From: Madurella fahalii
Taxonomy: Eukaryota; Ascomycota; Sordariomycetes; Sordariales
DNA length: 64,000 nucleotides
Reading direction: 5' to 3'
Assembly (NCBI GenBank): GCA_029876055.1
Contig: CM056877.1
Coordinates: 1,488,001 to 1,552,000, forward strand
The notes beneath the pieces are model-generated. The model was not told the DNA's origin. It searched no databases and saw only the letters and a list, made by a program, of their open reading frames with translations. Shown here one piece after another: positions 63,991 to 64,000 of the stretch. A program made the position numbers and the translations under genes. The number at the start of each line of letters is the position of its first letter. The stretch's first letter is position 1.

Positions 63991-64000
63991 CGGATATCCT

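Overview
The window is nuclear DNA from a filamentous ascomycete, most likely a Sordariomycete and possibly of the Chaetomiaceae/Sordariales type; this placement is inference from protein flavour and gene style. Genes are compact and GC-rich, are split by introns of about 44-130 bp with GTRNGT donors and CTGAC-like branch sites, lie on both strands, and have untranslated flanks full of homopurine/homopyrimidine tracts and microsatellites. I saw no bacterial-style operons, no rRNA or convincing tRNA genes, no transposon ORFs and no CRISPR array. Exon boundaries below were worked out by hand from reading frame, splice consensus and protein-family continuity.

Layout. 1-12 kb: a GNAT (polyamine/arylalkylamine-type) N-acetyltransferase (-), orotate phosphoribosyltransferase URA5 (-), the ubiquitin-shuttle aspartyl protease DDI1 (+) and the rRNA methyltransferase RRP8 (-). 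12-25 kb: a six-exon Zn2Cys6 transcription factor (+), proteasome subunit alpha-5 PUP2 (-), gamma-tubulin complex component GCP2 (+) and a seven-exon multi-KH RNA-binding protein (-). 28-36 kb: a large low-complexity nuclear-looking protein of unknown function (-), an SDT1/PHM8-type pyrimidine 5'-nucleotidase (+), Mediator subunit MED21 (-), the mitochondrial nuclease-fold protein RRG7 (+) and a small charged protein (-). 36-40 kb: mitochondrial Lon protease PIM1 (+). 40-54 kb is more gene-poor and accessory in character: a large degenerate kinase-like protein (+), a small kinase-like protein (+), a diverged HSPA12-type Hsp70 ATPase (-) and an orphan three-exon gene (+). 54-64 kb: delta-9 fatty acid desaturase OLE1 (+), a RAD5/HLTF-like SNF2 helicase with an embedded RING (-), and a low-complexity RS-repeat ORF at the right edge (-).

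Functional themes. Most recognised genes are housekeeping: pyrimidine metabolism (URA5, SDT1-like), proteostasis (DDI1, PUP2, PIM1), nuclear gene expression (RRP8, MED21, KH protein, SNF2/RING protein), microtubule nucleation (GCP2), mitochondrial maintenance (PIM1, RRG7) and lipid desaturation (OLE1). They are not an operon-like unit, but several neighbours are closely spaced divergent pairs that probably share a promoter (PUP2/GCP2, 28-31 kb gene/SDT1-like, MED21/RRG7).

The most unusual observations are about gene structure. Two GC-AG introns occur in unrelated genes. The DDI1 start codon is split by an intron. PUP2 has a 13-nt exon. One short intron carries its branch-site region inside a tetranucleotide repeat, and another is mostly a (TC)26-T16 tract. 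The 40-54 kb stretch holds degenerate kinase and Hsp70-like proteins and an orphan gene. I did not find a clearly new multi-gene system.
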